This document shows positions 1-10,816 of a stretch of DNA of 64,000 nt, piece after piece. The stretch spans positions 62,001-126,000 of the forward strand of contig JAJKFJ010022509.1 in assembly GCA_027382625.1 (NCBI GenBank), written 5' to 3'. Position 1 is the stretch's first letter. Each line of letters starts with the position of its first letter. The notes below the pieces were generated by a model. It saw nothing but the letters and a program-made list of their open reading frames with translations. It had not been told where the DNA came from and did no database searches. Source of the stretch: Tetmemena sp. SeJ-2015 (Eukaryota > Ciliophora > Spirotrichea > Sporadotrichida > Oxytrichidae). A program made the translations under genes and the position numbers.

Positions 1-1809
1 GCCGAGGCCTTCAGGCCAGGTTTCATTGAAGAGAACACGGCCTGCGGTTGTCTCGATGACAGCCTTGGTAGGATCACCAAACGGGCGCTTCGGCAGGTTC
101 CAGTCAGGATTGCGGAAACGAATCTTGTCGTTCACCGTCAAGCCGCCTTCGGAAATGGCGAATTCGACTTCAGGGGCGTCATTGAAGATCGGCACGCGAC
201 CTTCGACATCACCCTTCTTGCCCTTGGCATCCTGGTTCGGGAACTCACGCAGGTAGGTGAGGAAGTAGCAACCCAGAGGAATGTCCTGGGAAGGGTTCAT
301 CACCGGCTTGCCGCTGGCAGGGCTGAACAGGTTGTTCGGCGCAAGCATGAGCAGGCGGGCTTCCATCTGAGCTTCGATGGAAAGTGGGACGTGAACGGCC
401 ATCTGGTCACCGTCGAAGTCGGCGTTGTAGGCCGTACAAACGAGGGGATGCACGCGAATGGCCTCACCTTCGATGAGCTTCGGCTCGAAAGCCTGGATCG
501 AAAGACGATGGAGCGTCGGAGCGCGGTTGAGGAGAACGGGGTGACCCTTGGTCACTTCGTCCAGAATGTCCCACACTTCAGGTGTGCGGCGTTCGATCAT
601 CTTCTTCGCGGAGCGCACGGTGTGCACCAGGCCCATCTCCTTGAGACGGCGGATGATGAAGGGTTCGAACAGCACGAGGGCCATCTTCTTCGGCAGACCG
701 CATTGGTGCAGCAGAAGGTCAGGTCCGATAACGATGACGGAACGGCCGGAGTAATCGACGCGCTTGCCGAGAAGGTTCTGACGGAAGCGGCCGGACTTGC
801 CCTTGAGCATGTCGGACATGGACTTCAGCGGGCGGTTGCCTGCGCCGGTCACCGGGCGGCCATGGCGGCCGTTGTCGAACAAGGCGTCCACAGCTTCCTG
901 CAGCATGCGCTTTTCGTTGCGGATGATGACATCCGGTGTGCGAAGCTGAAGGAGGTTCTTGAGACGGTTGTTGCGGTTGATGACGCGACGATAGAGGTCG
1001 TTCAAGTCGGAGGTCGCAAAGCGGCCGCCTTCGAGAGGAACGAGGGGGCGAAGGTCTGGCGGGATGACCGGCAGCACTTCGAGGATCATCCACTCAGGAC
1101 GGCTGTGGCTTTCGGCGAAGCCCTGGCAGAGCTTGAGGCGCTTGGCGAGCTTCTTGCGGATCTGCTTGGAGCGCGTCTTGGTCATCGCCTCTTCGAGTTC
1201 CTTGGTCACGTCCGCCAGGTTGAGCTGGGCGAAGATGTCACGGATGGCCTGAGCACCCATGCCGACGCGGAAGGCGTCTGCACCGTACTGCTCTTCGGCT
1301 TCACGAAGGTCGACTTCGGTCAGGAGCTGGCCGCGCTGAAGCGGGGTGCTGCCTGGATCGATGACCATGTAGTCTTCATAATAGATCACGCGCTCCAGCG
1401 AACGGGCGGTCATGTCGAGCATGAGGCCGATGCGGGAAGGCATGCACTTGTAGAACCAGATGTGCGTCACCGGCACGGCGAGTTCGATGTGGCCCATGCG
1501 CTCGCGACGAACGCGGGAGAGGGTCACTTCGACGCCGCAGCGATCGCAAACGACACCCTTGTGCTTGATGCGCTTGTACTTGCCGCAGGCGCACTCCCAG
1601 TCACGGGTGGGTCCGAAGATACGTTCGCAGAAAAGGCCGCCCTTTTCTGGCTTGAACGTACGATAGTTGATGGTTTCAGGATTCTTAACTTCACCGGAGG
1701 ACCAGGAGCGGGTGCGGTCCGCAGAGGCGATGCAGATCGACACATAGTCGAACTCCTCGCCGTGTTGGGGTTCCCCGAAGATTTCTTTCAAGCTCGCGTC
1801 AGCATTCAT
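1..1809 (-). CDS. rpoC: DNA-directed RNA polymerase subunit beta' (N-terminal part)
   Basis: This is the N-terminal 603 codons of the beta' subunit of RNA polymerase; the gene continues past the left edge, so no stop is seen. The start is the ATG read at 1809. It gives a protein beginning [14 protein letters not shown] and followed by the usual beta' opening. The N-terminal zinc site is visible around residues 70-92 as CxCGKY followed by [10 protein letters not shown]. The catalytic magnesium-binding motif NADFDGDQM falls at residues 462-470, so all three catalytic aspartates are present. The gene lies 54 nt downstream of rpoB and is surely co-transcribed with it. Nothing in the visible part looks damaged. 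Confidence 0.97.
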   Translation of the reverse strand, partial: MNADASLKEIFGEPQHGEEFDYVSICIASADRTRSWSSGEVKNPETINYRTFKPEKGGLFCERIFGPTRDWECACGKYKRIKHKGVVCDRCGVEVTLSRVRRERMGHIELAVPVTHIWFYKCMPSRIGLMLDMTARSLERVIYYEDYMVIDPGSTPLQRGQLLTEVDLREAEEQYGADAFRVGMGAQAIRDIFAQLNLADVTKELEEAMTKTRSKQIRKKLAKRLKLCQGFAESHSRPEWMILEVLPVIPPDLRPLVPLEGGRFATSDLNDLYRRVINRNNRLKNLLQLRTPDVIIRNEKRMLQEAVDALFDNGRHGRPVTGAGNRPLKSMSDMLKGKSGRFRQNLLGKRVDYSGRSVIVIGPDLLLHQCGLPKKMALVLFEPFIIRRLKEMGLVHTVRSAKKMIERRTPEVWDILDEVTKGHPVLLNRAPTLHRLSIQAFEPKLIEGEAIRVHPLVCTAYNADFDGDQMAVHVPLSIEAQMEARLLMLAPNNLFSPASGKPVMNPSQDIPLGCYFLTYLREFPNQDAKGKKGDVEGRVPIFNDAPEVEFAISEGGLTVNDKIRFRNPDWNLPKRPFGDPTKAVIETTAGRVLFNETWPEGLG

Positions 1810-1863
1810 GATGTGTGGAGATGGGTGGCAGGTTTTTGCGCTGGGTTTCTGGGGGAAGGAGGG

Positions 1864-4800
1864 TTAGGCACCCGCCGAGGAGGCAAAGTTTTCAAGGGCT
1901 TCCACATCTGCATTGGCGTTGGCGCGCTTGTGCACCTTAACGTCGAGGCCGAGGGACTGCATTTCCTTGATGAGCACGTTGAAGGACTCAGGCGTGCCGG
2001 CTTCAAGAGCGTGGTCGCCTTTGACGATCTGCTCATAGATGCGCGTGCGGCCCTGAACATCGTCAGACTTGACGGTGAGGAGTTCCTGCAGCGTGAATGC
2101 GGCACCGTAGGCTTCAAGGGCCCACACTTCCATTTCCCCGAAGCGCTGGCCGCCGTATTGGGCCTTACCACCCAGAGGCTGCTGCGTGACGAGCGAGTAA
2201 GGTCCGACCGCACGTGCGTGGATCTTATCGGCGACAAGGTGGTTCAGCTTCAGCATGTAGATGTAGCCAACGACGACATCGAGGCTGAAGGCGTCACCTG
2301 TGCGGCCGTCGAAGAGCTTCGACTTGCCGTTGAGGCCCATCCATTCATACCCAGGAACCTTCTTGGCTTCCTTGATGTATTCCATGATCTTGGTTTCAGG
2401 GATACCATCGAACACCGGTGTGGCGATCTTCATGCCCAGAGCCTTGGCGGCGAGGCCGAGGTGGGTTTCAAGCACCTGACCCACGTTCATGCGTGATGGC
2501 ACGCCGAGGGGGTTCAGCACGATGTCAACAGGCGTTCCGTTTTCGAGGAACGGCATGTCTTCTTCAGGAACGATGTTGGCGACGATACCCTTGTTTCCGT
2601 GGCGGCCGGCCATCTTGTCACCCACCGAAAGCTTGCGCTTGCTGGCGAGGAAGACGCGCACCTGCTTGACCACGCCGCTGTCGGCGGTGTCTTCGCTGGA
2701 CTCGATTTTGTCGAGGTTGCGCTCACGTTCCATGTCGGCGTCAGAGAACTTCTGTTCGAAGGTCTGGATGATGTCGAAGATCTTGTTACGGATCGGGCTT
2801 GGGTCGATTTCGATGGTGTCGTAGCTTTCGGCCACGTGACGAAGCATCGTCTTGGTGATCTTCTTGTTCGCGCCGACGAGGGGCTCGCCGGTCTGACCGT
2901 TCACGATGTCGAGAGGGATCTTCTCGTTGAGGAGGATGTCAGAGAGACGCTCGGTGAGCTGCTCGGTGAGGTCTTCCTTCTTGGCACGATAGTCTTCTTC
3001 GATCTGCTTGATGTGCTTCTTGTACTCGGACGGGGAGAGCTTCTCCTTCTCAGAGTCAGCACCCATGCCGCGCTGGGCGATGCGGACATCCATGATGATG
3101 CCGGTGCAGCCGGAGGGAACACGCAGGGAGGTGTCCTTCACGTCAGCGGCCTTCTCACCGAAGATGGCGCGCAGGAGGCGCTCTTCAGGGGCGAGTTCGG
3201 TTTCGGACTTCGGAGTGATCTTGCCGACGAGGATGTCGCCAGGCTTCACTTCAGCACCGATGCGCACGACGCCCTGGGCATCGAGGTTCTTCAGCGCTTC
3301 GTCACCGACGTTCGGGATGTCACGCGTGATTTCTTCTGGCCCGAGCTTGGTGTCACGTGCGATGACTTCGAAGTCTTCGATGTGGATGGAGGTGTAGATG
3401 TCCTCCTTGACCACGCGGCGGCTGATGGTGATGGCATCTTCGAAGTTGTAACCGTTCCAAGGCATGAACGCGACGAGCATGTTCTTGCCGATGGCAAGCT
3501 CACCCTGGTCGGTGCAAGGACCGTCGGCGATGACATCGCCCTTCTTGATCTTCTGACCGCGCTTCACCAGAGGCTTCTGGTTGATGCAGGTGCCGGCGTT
3601 GGAGCGGCCGAACTTGCGGAGAGGGTACACGTGGGTGCCCTTGTCTTCGTCGGTCACGCAGGACTTGATCGGGTTTTCGAGGAACTTGTCGTCCTTGACG
3701 GGCAGGTTGCCGTCCTTGGTGACGATGATCACGTCAGCCGTTGCAGCAGCGACGGTGCCGTTGGCGTCAGCGACGATCACGGAGCGTGAGTCACGGGCGG
3801 CCTTGCCTTCCATGCCGGTGCCGACGAGCGGGGACTCACCTTCGAGGAGAGGCACGCCCTGGCGTTGCATGTTGGAACCCATCAGCGCGCGGTTGGCGTC
3901 ATCATGCTCAAGGAACGGGATGAGCGCGGCAGCCACGGAAACGAGCTGCTTTGGCGACACGTCCATGAGGGTGACCAGCGCAGGCTCGACTTCGATGAAC
4001 TCGCCGCGATAACGGACGGTGATCTTGCTGCCTTTGTAGTGGCCTTTTTCGTCGATCGGATTGTTCGACTGGGCGATGTAGTGCTTCTCTTCCTGGTCGG
4101 CGGTGAGATACTCGATCTTCTCAGAGACGACGCTGTCCTTCACCGGACGATACGGCGTTTCGATGAAGCCGAATTCGTTGATGCGGGCATAGCTGCCGAG
4201 GGAGTTGATCAGACCGATGTTCGGACCTTCTGGAGTCTCAATCGGGCAGATACGGCCATAATGAGACGGATGAACGTCACGAACTTCGAAGCCGGCGCGG
4301 TCACGATTCAGACCACCAGGCCCGAGAGCGGAGAGACGGCGTTTGTGCGTCAGCTCGGCCAGAGGATTGATCTGATCCATGAACTGGGAGAGCTGGCTGC
4401 GGCCGAAGAAGTCACGCACGACGGCGGAAAGCGCCTTCGGATTGACAAGCTTGGCAGGAGTCATGGTGTCCATGTTCACGTCGAACAGGGTCATGCGCTC
4501 TTTCACCAGACGCTCGGTGCGGGAAAGACCCACGCGGCACTGGTTGGCGAGAAGTTCGCCGACGGCACGCACACGGCGGCTGCCGAGATGGTCAATATCA
4601 TCCAGGATGCCCTGACCTTCACGCAAGTGGAAGAGATAGCGCAGTGCGGAAATGACGTCCTCAGCGGTGAGGATGCGCATTTCGGTGTCGGTCTTCAGCG
4701 AGAGCTTCTGATTGATCTTGTAACGACCCACGCGAGTGAGGTCATAACGCTTCGGATCGAAGAACAGGCGCTTCACAAGGGCGCGTGCGTTTGGCGTGGT

Positions 4801-5724
4801 CGGAGGATCGCCCGGACGCAGACGGCGGTAGATTTCCTTCAGAGCTTCATCTTCATCCTTGGCGGTGTCTTTGCGCAGGGAGGTGATGAGGAGGTCGTCC
4901 GGGGAGGCGGTGACGACTTTGACGGACTTGTGGCCAAGCTGGATGAGCTGGCGGATGACGCCGGAGGTCAGCGGCTCGTAGGCACGGGCCACGATGAGTT
5001 CGCCGTCGAGGATGTCCTTGAAGAGGATCTTGGTGGCGACTTCTTCTTCGGGGAGGTTGTCCTTGAGCTTGAGGTCCTGGATTTCGTAGAAGAGTTTGAG
5101 GATGTCCTCATCGCCCGGGAAGCCGATCACGCGCAGGAGCGTGGTGGCCAGGAACTTACGACGGCGGCGGCGGCGGTCGAGATAGACGTAGAGCAGATCA
5201 TTCGTGTCGAACTGCACTTCCAGCCAGGTACCGCGGTCAGGAATGATGCGGAAGCCGTGCAGCCAGCGGCCATTGAGATGCTGGCTGGTTTCAAAGCAGA
5301 TACCGGGGGAACGATGGAGCTGGGAGACGACCACGCGCTCTGCGCCGTTGATGACGAAGGTACCACGCACCGTCATGAGGGGGATTTCACCCATGTACAC
5401 GCGTTCCTGCTTCGCACCCTGCTCGTCCTTGAGCTCATAGGTCACGTACAGCGGGGCGCTGAAGGTCTCGGCCTCATGAATGGCTTCGAGGGAGCTGAGC
5501 TTGGGATCGCCGATTTCGTACATGACGAAATCGAGGGTCATCTTCTCATCATAGCTGGTGATCGGGAAGACCTCCCGGAACACGGCCTGGAGGCCGAGGT
5601 CTTTGCGCTTCGAGGGCGAGATGTTTTTCTGGAGAAATTCCTCGTATGAGCGGAGCTGGATCTCGATGAGATTTGGGGGCTCGGCGACTTCGTGGATTTT
5701 GCCAAAGTTGGTGCGCTGGGACAT
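1864..5724 (-). CDS. rpoB: DNA-directed RNA polymerase subunit beta
   Basis: This is the complete beta subunit of RNA polymerase, 1286 aa, a normal bacterial length. The N-terminus ([13 protein letters not shown]) leads into the lobe domains. The rifampicin-pocket region lies near residues 445-475 ([19 protein letters not shown], then LSALGPGGL), and the next block contains [13 protein letters not shown]. The C-terminal clamp segment holds [20 protein letters not shown]. The ATG at 5724 is used; its leader (CCTCATCACTGCCTT) has no Shine-Dalgarno sequence. An unusually long 385-nt spacer separates it from rplL, so a second promoter or processing site upstream of rpoB is possible. Confidence 0.98.
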   Translation of the reverse strand: MSQRTNFGKIHEVAEPPNLIEIQLRSYEEFLQKNISPSKRKDLGLQAVFREVFPITSYDEKMTLDFVMYEIGDPKLSSLEAIHEAETFSAPLYVTYELKDEQGAKQERVYMGEIPLMTVRGTFVINGAERVVVSQLHRSPGICFETSQHLNGRWLHGFRIIPDRGTWLEVQFDTNDLLYVYLDRRRRRRKFLATTLLRVIGFPGDEDILKLFYEIQDLKLKDNLPEEEVATKILFKDILDGELIVARAYEPLTSGVIRQLIQLGHKSVKVVTASPDDLLITSLRKDTAKDEDEALKEIYRRLRPGDPPTTPNARALVKRLFFDPKRYDLTRVGRYKINQKLSLKTDTEMRILTAEDVISALRYLFHLREGQGILDDIDHLGSRRVRAVGELLANQCRVGLSRTERLVKERMTLFDVNMDTMTPAKLVNPKALSAVVRDFFGRSQLSQFMDQINPLAELTHKRRLSALGPGGLNRDRAGFEVRDVHPSHYGRICPIETPEGPNIGLINSLGSYARINEFGFIETPYRPVKDSVVSEKIEYLTADQEEKHYIAQSNNPIDEKGHYKGSKITVRYRGEFIEVEPALVTLMDVSPKQLVSVAAALIPFLEHDDANRALMGSNMQRQGVPLLEGESPLVGTGMEGKAARDSRSVIVADANGTVAAATADVIIVTKDGNLPVKDDKFLENPIKSCVTDEDKGTHVYPLRKFGRSNAGTCINQKPLVKRGQKIKKGDVIADGPCTDQGELAIGKNMLVAFMPWNGYNFEDAITISRRVVKEDIYTSIHIEDFEVIARDTKLGPEEITRDIPNVGDEALKNLDAQGVVRIGAEVKPGDILVGKITPKSETELAPEERLLRAIFGEKAADVKDTSLRVPSGCTGIIMDVRIAQRGMGADSEKEKLSPSEYKKHIKQIEEDYRAKKEDLTEQLTERLSDILLNEKIPLDIVNGQTGEPLVGANKKITKTMLRHVAESYDTIEIDPSPIRNKIFDIIQTFEQKFSDADMERERNLDKIESSEDTADSGVVKQVRVFLASKRKLSVGDKMAGRHGNKGIVANIVPEEDMPFLENGTPVDIVLNPLGVPSRMNVGQVLETHLGLAAKALGMKIATPVFDGIPETKIMEYIKEAKKVPGYEWMGLNGKSKLFDGRTGDAFSLDVVVGYIYMLKLNHLVADKIHARAVGPYSLVTQQPLGGKAQYGGQRFGEMEVWALEAYGAAFTLQELLTVKSDDVQGRTRIYEQIVKGDHALEAGTPESFNVLIKEMQSLGLDVKVHKRANANADVEALENFASSAGA

Positions 5725-6109
5725 AAGGCAGTGATGAGGCGGTTAGGGGGCGATGGGCGGTGGCACGGGATGCGGAAAGTGAGTTCCGCGAAGCAACAAA
5801 AGAGCAATGTCAGGCGGCCAGCCCGGCATTACTTGCGATTGTCGCGAAAACGAAGCAGCCGGAATCCAGGTGTGAACCCGAATTCAGGCCATGAAAATTG
5901 TCTGAAGCAGGCGGCAATTCGCGTGATGTCCCGGAACCGTAGCACTGGCTGCGGAGGTTCAGGCGGGGATCACGGGCGGTTGCGGGCATGCGATGGAACG
6001 AAACGAACGGGGGATTGAAACTGACTCTAACTTGAAAAGGCTCCTGACCGCGCGGCGCTGCGGATGATGGCAGACGCCACGCGGAAAAGAGCGATAGGGA
6101 ACGAGAGAC
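5725..6109. other. Long rplL-rpoB spacer, no gene seen
   Basis: I see no coding sequence in these 385 nt between rplL and rpoB. I also see no convincing sigma-70 promoter or strong hairpin. In many bacteria this spacer holds an attenuator or an RNase processing site that sets the ratio of ribosomal protein to polymerase; its length here fits such a role, but the sequence does not prove it. Confidence 0.5.
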
Positions 6110-6487
6110 TTACTTGATCGTAACTTTGGCGCCAGCGGCTTCCAACTTCTTCTTGATCTCTTCGGCTTCTTCCTTTTTGCAGCCTTCCTTGAGGGTCTGC
6201 GGAGCGCTTTCGACAAGCTTCTTCGCTTCTGCAAGGCCAAGGCCAGGAACAACGCCACGGACTTCTTTGATGACGCCAATTTTGTTGGTGCCAGCTTCGG
6301 TCAGGATGACGTCGAACTCGGTCTTTTCTTCCACAGCAGCTGCAGGAGCAGCACCACCAGCGCCAGCAGCGGCGGCAGGAGCAGCGGCGCTAACGCCCCA
6401 CTTCTCTTCGAGGGATTTCACGAGTTCAGCAACTTGCAGGACGGTCAAGCCACTCAGTTCTTCAACGATTTTATTCAGGTCAGCCAT
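6110..6487 (-). CDS. rplL: 50S ribosomal protein L7/L12
   Basis: This is the L7/L12 stalk protein, 125 aa. The N-terminal dimerisation domain ([18 protein letters not shown]) is followed by an Ala/Gly/Pro hinge near residues 33-52. The C-terminal factor-binding domain contains the hallmark stretch [20 protein letters not shown] and ends GAKVTIK. The protein recruits translation factors to the ribosome as dimers on L10. It follows rplJ after a 129-nt spacer containing two perfect palindromes. Confidence 0.98.
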   Translation of the reverse strand: MADLNKIVEELSGLTVLQVAELVKSLEEKWGVSAAAPAAAAGAGGAAPAAAVEEKTEFDVILTEAGTNKIGVIKEVRGVVPGLGLAEAKKLVESAPQTLKEGCKKEEAEEIKKKLEAAGAKVTIK

Positions 6488-6512
6488 ATTATTTTGTCGG
6501 TGTCGCCGCGTT

Positions 6513-6551
6513 CCGCAGCTGCGGATAAATTAAGAGCAAAAGCTTTTGCTC
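6513..6551. promoter_or_regulatory. Two perfect palindromes between rplJ and rplL
   Basis: Positions 6513-6524 read CCGCAGCTGCGG and positions 6534-6551 read GAGCAAAAGCTTTTGCTC. Both are perfect palindromes, 9 nt apart, 26-64 nt upstream of the rplL start on the minus strand. RNA hairpins here could block exonucleases or act as partial terminators between rplJ and rplL. L12 is needed in about four- to six-fold excess over L10, so a regulatory element here would make sense. The role is inference. Confidence 0.5.
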
Positions 6552-6616
6552 CGGCGAGGAACCATTAAGTGTTGGGGTATTCAGGCCGTGTGACGGGCCA
6601 TCTAATCAAATGGGGG

Positions 6617-7207
6617 TTACACGGGTTGTTCAGCGGGTGCGGCCTGCTCAGCAGCAGGAGCGGCGGCTTCAGCAGCAGGAGCAGCTTCTTCAGCGGCAGC
6701 TGCTGGAGCAGCTTCCTCAGCGGGAGCGCCGTCCTTATCGGCCTTGGCCTTGAGCACGCGGGCGAGGGCGGAAGCCGGAGCCTGGAGCATACCGAGGAGC
6801 TGGGAGAGCAGCACTTCGCGGGAGGGCAGATCGGCCAGGATTTTGATGGCCGCAGTGTCCAGCAGATTGCCGTCGAGCACGCCGACTTTCATCACCGGCT
6901 TTTCGAACTCGGCGTGGAAATTCTTGAGGATCTTGGCAGCGCCGAAAACGTCCTTGGCACCCGTCACGAAGGCGCTCTGGCCGGTGAGGTGGGCACCCAG
7001 ATCACCTGGATAGCCGGCCTTTTCAGCAGCCTTCTTCACCAGGTTGTTTTTGAAGACGTGAATCTCCGCTCCGACAGCGCTGAGGCGCTTGCGCAGTTCG
7101 GCGAATTTCGCGACCTTCAGGCCGGTGTAATCGACGACGAACAGGAATGGGGAGGCGTTGACCCGCTTCAGCAGGTCATCAATGAGCAATGTTTTGAGTT
7201 CTTTCAT
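6617..7207 (-). CDS. rplJ: 50S ribosomal protein L10
   Basis: This is ribosomal protein L10, the base of the L12 stalk, 196 aa. The core (KELKTLLIDDLLKRVNASPF, then DYTGLKVAKFAELRKRL) and the region HLTGQSAFVTGAKDV match the family. The long C-terminal helix that binds L12 dimers lies near residues 135-155. About 40 residues of almost pure Ala, Glu and Pro follow (from KADKDGAPAEEAAP to the end). Typical L10 proteins are about 165-175 aa and usually lack so long a low-complexity tail. The gene sits 19 nt after rplA in the same operon. Confidence 0.96.
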   Translation of the reverse strand: MKELKTLLIDDLLKRVNASPFLFVVDYTGLKVAKFAELRKRLSAVGAEIHVFKNNLVKKAAEKAGYPGDLGAHLTGQSAFVTGAKDVFGAAKILKNFHAEFEKPVMKVGVLDGNLLDTAAIKILADLPSREVLLSQLLGMLQAPASALARVLKAKADKDGAPAEEAAPAAAAEEAAPAAEAAAPAAEQAAPAEQPV

Positions 7208-7226
7208 GGTACAGTGCTTCTATAAA

Positions 7227-7925
7227 TTAGAGTTTGACGTACTTCGACACGTCGATGCGGAGAGCAGGCGACATGGTGGCGGCGAGAGTGATGGTTTCGA
7301 CGTAGCGGCCACGTGCGGAAGCGGGCTTGGCACGCACCACGGCTTCGATCAGCGCGGTGGCGTTTTCAGTGAGCTGCGGCACTTCGAAGGAAGCTTTGCC
7401 GACGGAGGAGGCGATGTTGCCGTTCTTGTCGAGCTTGAAGTCAGCACGGCCTGCCTTGACGGCCTTGACGGCTGCGGCGGTGTCGTCAGTGACGGTGCCG
7501 GTACGTGGGTTGGGCATCAAACCGCGAGGTCCGAGCTGTTTACCAAGTTTACGCACTTCGGTCATCGCAGCCGGGGTGGCGATGGCGACGTCGAAGTCGG
7601 TGAAACCTTCCTTCACCTTGGCGATGAGGTCTTCGTTGCCGACGATGTCAGCACCGGCGGCCTTGGCGGCCTCAGCGGCAGCGCCCTGGGCGAAGACGGC
7701 GACGCGCACAGTCTTGCCGGAGCCGTGAGGCAGGGGGCAGGTGCCACGAACCATCTGGTCGCTCTTTTTCGGATCCACACCCATGCGGAACGACAGGGTG
7801 ACGGTCTGGTTGAACTTGGTGCCAGGGAGTTTGCGCAGGAGTTCGGCCGCTTCTTCGAGCGTGAATGCCTTGCCTGCCGGAACCATCTCGGCTGCTTTCT
7901 TGTAACGTTTGCTTCTCTTTTGCAT
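7227..7925 (-). CDS. rplA: 50S ribosomal protein L1
   Basis: This is ribosomal protein L1, 232 aa, the usual length. It carries the signature block LGPRGLMPNPRTGTVTDD and the N-terminal start MQKRSKRYKKAAE. L1 forms the mobile stalk at the E site and in many bacteria represses its own rplKA transcript. It lies 52 nt after rplK and 19 nt before rplJ. No L1-binding mimic was identified by eye. Confidence 0.98.
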   Translation of the reverse strand: MQKRSKRYKKAAEMVPAGKAFTLEEAAELLRKLPGTKFNQTVTLSFRMGVDPKKSDQMVRGTCPLPHGSGKTVRVAVFAQGAAAEAAKAAGADIVGNEDLIAKVKEGFTDFDVAIATPAAMTEVRKLGKQLGPRGLMPNPRTGTVTDDTAAAVKAVKAGRADFKLDKNGNIASSVGKASFEVPQLTENATALIEAVVRAKPASARGRYVETITLAATMSPALRIDVSKYVKL

Positions 7926-7977
7926 GGTAGGTGTGCAGTGGTGGCGAACTGTGACGTTCTCCTGCTTCGGTTAATGA

Positions 7978-8403
7978 TTAGTCGATGATTTCGATGCCCA
8001 TCTGGCGTGCGGTTCCCGCCATGATGCGGGACGCCATGGTGAGATCGGAAGTATTAAGGTCGGCGATCTTGAGCTTGGTGGCTTCAAGAAGCTGGGCCTT
8101 GGTGATTTTGGCGACCTTGATCTTGTTCGCTTCCTTGGAACCGCTGGCGATGTTCGCGATCTTCTTCAGGAGGTTGGAAGCAGGAGGCTGCTTGGTGATG
8201 AAGGTGAAGCTCTTGTCCTTGTACACCGTGATCACGGTCGGAAGGACGTCACCACCGGCTTTGGAAGTGGCGGCGTTGAACTCCTTGCAGAAGGCCATGA
8301 TGTTCACACCGGCCTGACCGAGAGCAGGGCCGATGGGCGGTGCGGGGTTGGCGGCACCAGCTTTGATCTGGAGCTTGATGAGTTTGATGATTTCCTTGGC
8401 CAT
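7978..8403 (-). CDS. rplK: 50S ribosomal protein L11
   Basis: This is ribosomal protein L11, 141 aa, full length. The N-terminal domain shows [20 protein letters not shown] with the proline pair typical of the GTPase-centre interface. The C-terminal RNA-binding domain contains [17 protein letters not shown] and ends [13 protein letters not shown]11 binds 23S rRNA next to the L10-L12 stalk and is needed for stringent-response sensing. It follows nusG by 53 nt. Confidence 0.98.
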   Translation of the reverse strand: MAKEIIKLIKLQIKAGAANPAPPIGPALGQAGVNIMAFCKEFNAATSKAGGDVLPTVITVYKDKSFTFITKQPPASNLLKKIANIASGSKEANKIKVAKITKAQLLEATKLKIADLNTSDLTMASRIMAGTARQMGIEIID

Positions 8404-8456
8404 GTCTTTGTGTTCCTTGCTTGCTTGAGTTGAGATTCAGGGGGCGGCGGGTCGGC

Positions 8457-9026
8457 TTATGCCTTCTCGACCTGCCAGTATTCGAGATCGACCGGTGTGG
8501 AGCGTCCGAAAATGTTGACGGAGACGCGCAGCACGCCGCGTTCCGGATCGATTTCCTCGACGATGCCGTTCTGGCTTTCGAAGGGACCGTCGGCCACACG
8601 CACGGTGTCACCGAGATTAAAGGCGATTTTTGGCACGGCGCCGTCGGCTTTGTCGCCGACCTGGGCCAGCATGGCCTCGACTTCCTTGGCGCGCATCGAG
8701 ATCGGATGATCCTTGGTGCCGGCGAAGTTCAGGACGCCGTCGGTTTCCTTGACGAAGTACCAGGTCTTTTCGATCAGGCGGTTGTGCTCATCGAGGAGAT
8801 GGCAGTTGGCGATGACGTAGCCGGGGAAGAACTTGCGGTTGCTTTCGGAACGCTTGCCTTTCTTGACTTCGGCCACGCGCTCCATCGGCACGAGAACCTG
8901 GAAGACGTAATCACCCATCTCCTCTTTCTCAATGCGGCGGAGCATGCTGTCACGGACCTTCTGTTCAAGGCCGGAGCGGACGTGGATGACAAACCACTGG
9001 TCGCGAGGTGCGGGGATAGCTCCCAT
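8457..9026 (-). CDS. nusG: Transcription termination/antitermination protein NusG
   Basis: This is NusG, 189 aa. The N-terminal NGN domain that binds the polymerase clamp begins WFVIHVRSGLEQKVRDSM and contains FFPGYVIANC. The C-terminal KOW domain lies near residues 135-170 (NLGDTVRVADGPFESQNGIV). The KOW domain contacts Rho or ribosomal protein S10. The leader upstream of the start is strikingly pyrimidine-rich with no Shine-Dalgarno sequence. It is 42 nt downstream of secE. Confidence 0.97.
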   Translation of the reverse strand: MGAIPAPRDQWFVIHVRSGLEQKVRDSMLRRIEKEEMGDYVFQVLVPMERVAEVKKGKRSESNRKFFPGYVIANCHLLDEHNRLIEKTWYFVKETDGVLNFAGTKDHPISMRAKEVEAMLAQVGDKADGAVPKIAFNLGDTVRVADGPFESQNGIVEEIDPERGVLRVSVNIFGRSTPVDLEYWQVEKA

Positions 9027-9068
9027 AAGAGAATTTGGAAAAAGGGGGTGGGTGGGGGAAACGGAGAA

Positions 9069-9287
9069 TTAGGCACCCAGCTTCTGTGCGGCCTCAAAGG
9101 CCCACTTGAAACTGATGTCAAACGCGGCAACGAAAGCTCCGAGGAGGATCATCGCGATGAAGACCACCACTGTGGATTCAATCAATTCGCGATATTTGGC
9201 AAAGCCCTTTTCTTTAGGATCCCAGGGCCACGTGGCCTTCTTGAGTTCAAGGATGACTTCGCCGATGTATTTGCGGATGCGACTCAT
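9069..9287 (-). CDS. secE: Preprotein translocase subunit SecE
   Basis: This is SecE, the small tail-anchored subunit of the SecYEG channel, 72 aa. The amphipathic segment RKYIGEVILELKKATWPW is the family signature. It is followed by one membrane helix near residues 38-58 (STVVVFIAMILLGAFVAAF). I chose the ATG at 9287 because an upstream in-frame start would read through the tRNA-Trp gene. The tRNA-Trp, secE, nusG order is common in bacteria. Confidence 0.95.
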   Translation of the reverse strand: MSRIRKYIGEVILELKKATWPWDPKEKGFAKYRELIESTVVVFIAMILLGAFVAAFDISFKWAFEAAQKLGA

Positions 9288-9329
9288 GTGAAGCGTTTCG
9301 TTTTCTGCGGATGTTTCCGGGATTTTCGC

Positions 9330-9405
9330 TGGCAGGCCAGGAGGGACTCGAACCCACAACCAACGGTTTTGGAGACCGCTACTCTACCAATTGAGCTACT
9401 GACCT
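9330..9405 (-). tRNA. tRNA-Trp (anticodon CCA)
   Basis: The minus strand folds as a tRNA. The 7-bp acceptor stem pairs AGGTCAG with CTGGCCT. The D-arm contains AGCTCAATTGGTAGAGTAGC. The anticodon stem GCGGT/ACCGT has loop CTCCAAA with anticodon CCA, and the T-arm contains GGTTCGAGTCC. The discriminator is G and the 3' CCA is encoded (9330-9332). It lies between tuf and secE. Confidence 0.97.
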
Positions 9406-9556
9406 GTGTTAGCGAGAAAGACTTCCCGGAATGGATAACGGATGGAATCAAATTTGCAAGTCCGGCGCCTCGTTCCGCTCCCGGCTGGGAGACGAAATCA
9501 CCGCCGGGTCTGTGCGCCAGACCCGGCGGGATTCGAGACAAACGAACTAAAGCGGA

Positions 9557-10741
9557 CTAGTCAAGGATGTTGGCAACGCGGCCAGCACCCACGGTTTTGC
9601 CACCTTCACGGATAGCGAAACGGATGGTCTTTTCCATGGCGATCGGGGTGATCAGCTCGACTTCGATCGAGACGTTGTCACCAGGCATCACCATTTCAAC
9701 GCCTTCTGGAAGCTTCACGCTGCCGGTCACGTCCGTGGTGCGGAAGTAGAACTGCGGGCGGTAGTTGTTGAAGAAGGGGGTGTGGCGGCCGCCTTCGTCC
9801 TTGGAAAGAACGTACACCTCAGCGGTGAACTTCTTGTGAGGAGTGACGGAACCTGGCTTGGCGATGACCTGACCGCGCTCGATGTCGGTCTTCTTCGTGC
9901 CGCGAAGCAGAAGGCCGACGTTGTCGCCTGCACGACCTTCGTCGAGCAGCTTGCGGAACATTTCGATGTCGGTGACGGTGGTCTTGACGGTCGGACGGAT
10001 GCCGATGATTTCGACTTCGGACATCTTCTTGACGATACCACGCTCAACACGGCCGGTGCAGACGGTACCACGACCTTCGATCGCGAACACGTCTTCGACT
10101 GGCATGAGGAAGTCCTTGTCGATCGGACGCTCTGGGAGAGGGATGTAGCTGTCCACAGCTTCCATGAGCTTGAGGATGTTGGCTTCATGCTCCGGATCTC
10201 CTTCGAGAGCCTTGAGAGCGGAACCCTTGACGATCGGGATGTCGTCACCTGGGAAGTCGTACTTGGAGAGGAGATCGCGAACTTCCATTTCGACGAGGTC
10301 GAGGAGTTCTGGATCGTCAACCATGTCCACCTTGTTCATGAACACCACGAGGGCAGGAACGCCGACCTGACGGGCGAGCAGGATGTGCTCACGGGTCTGG
10401 GGCATCGGGCCGTCAGCGGCGGAAACGACGAGGATACCACCGTCCATCTGTGCGGCGCCGGTGATCATGTTCTTCACATAGTCAGCGTGTCCGGGGCAGT
10501 CGACGTGAGCATAGTGACGCTTGTCGGTCTCATACTCCACGTGGGCGGTGTTGATCGTGATACCGCGTTCCTTTTCTTCAGGAGCTGCGTCGATCTGATC
10601 GTATGCACGTGCCTGGGCGAAGCCTTTCTTGGAAAGGACCGTCGTGATGGCGGCTGTGAGGGTGGTCTTGCCGTGGTCAACGTGGCCAATCGTGCCGATG
10701 TTGACGTGCGGCTTGTTGCGTTGGAATGCTTCTTTAGCCAT
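9557..10741 (-). CDS. tuf: Elongation factor Tu
   Basis: This is EF-Tu, 394 aa. It starts [20 protein letters not shown]. GTPase motifs are intact: GHVDHGKT (P-loop), DCPGH (G3) and NKVD (G4). The effector-region text [13 protein letters not shown] is normal. Domains 2 and 3 follow, and the protein ends [14 protein letters not shown]. The ATG at 10741 is chosen because any upstream in-frame start would lie inside tRNA-Thr. Neighbouring tRNA genes on both sides fit co-transcription of EF-Tu with its substrates, as at the thrT-tufB locus of E. coli. Confidence 0.98.
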   Translation of the reverse strand: MAKEAFQRNKPHVNIGTIGHVDHGKTTLTAAITTVLSKKGFAQARAYDQIDAAPEEKERGITINTAHVEYETDKRHYAHVDCPGHADYVKNMITGAAQMDGGILVVSAADGPMPQTREHILLARQVGVPALVVFMNKVDMVDDPELLDLVEMEVRDLLSKYDFPGDDIPIVKGSALKALEGDPEHEANILKLMEAVDSYIPLPERPIDKDFLMPVEDVFAIEGRGTVCTGRVERGIVKKMSEVEIIGIRPTVKTTVTDIEMFRKLLDEGRAGDNVGLLLRGTKKTDIERGQVIAKPGSVTPHKKFTAEVYVLSKDEGGRHTPFFNNYRPQFYFRTTDVTGSVKLPEGVEMVMPGDNVSIEVELITPIAMEKTIRFAIREGGKTVGAGRVANILD

Positions 10742-10816
10742 GGGTGGAGTTAGTTGAGGGGGTGCGCTTGGGACTGGTTCGTTTGTCGTGTTTCGAAGAT
10801 CCCCACGGACTGCCAC

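Noticed and set aside
391..2496. A 701-codon open frame on the plus strand across rpoC and rpoB
   Set aside because: It is antisense to two conserved genes on the minus strand, and its residue pattern (rich in His, Ala, Asp, Val) is typical of reverse-complement translation in GC-rich DNA.
9288..9359. Longer N-terminus for SecE
   Set aside because: The extra codons run into the tRNA-Trp gene; the conserved SecE start is at 9287.
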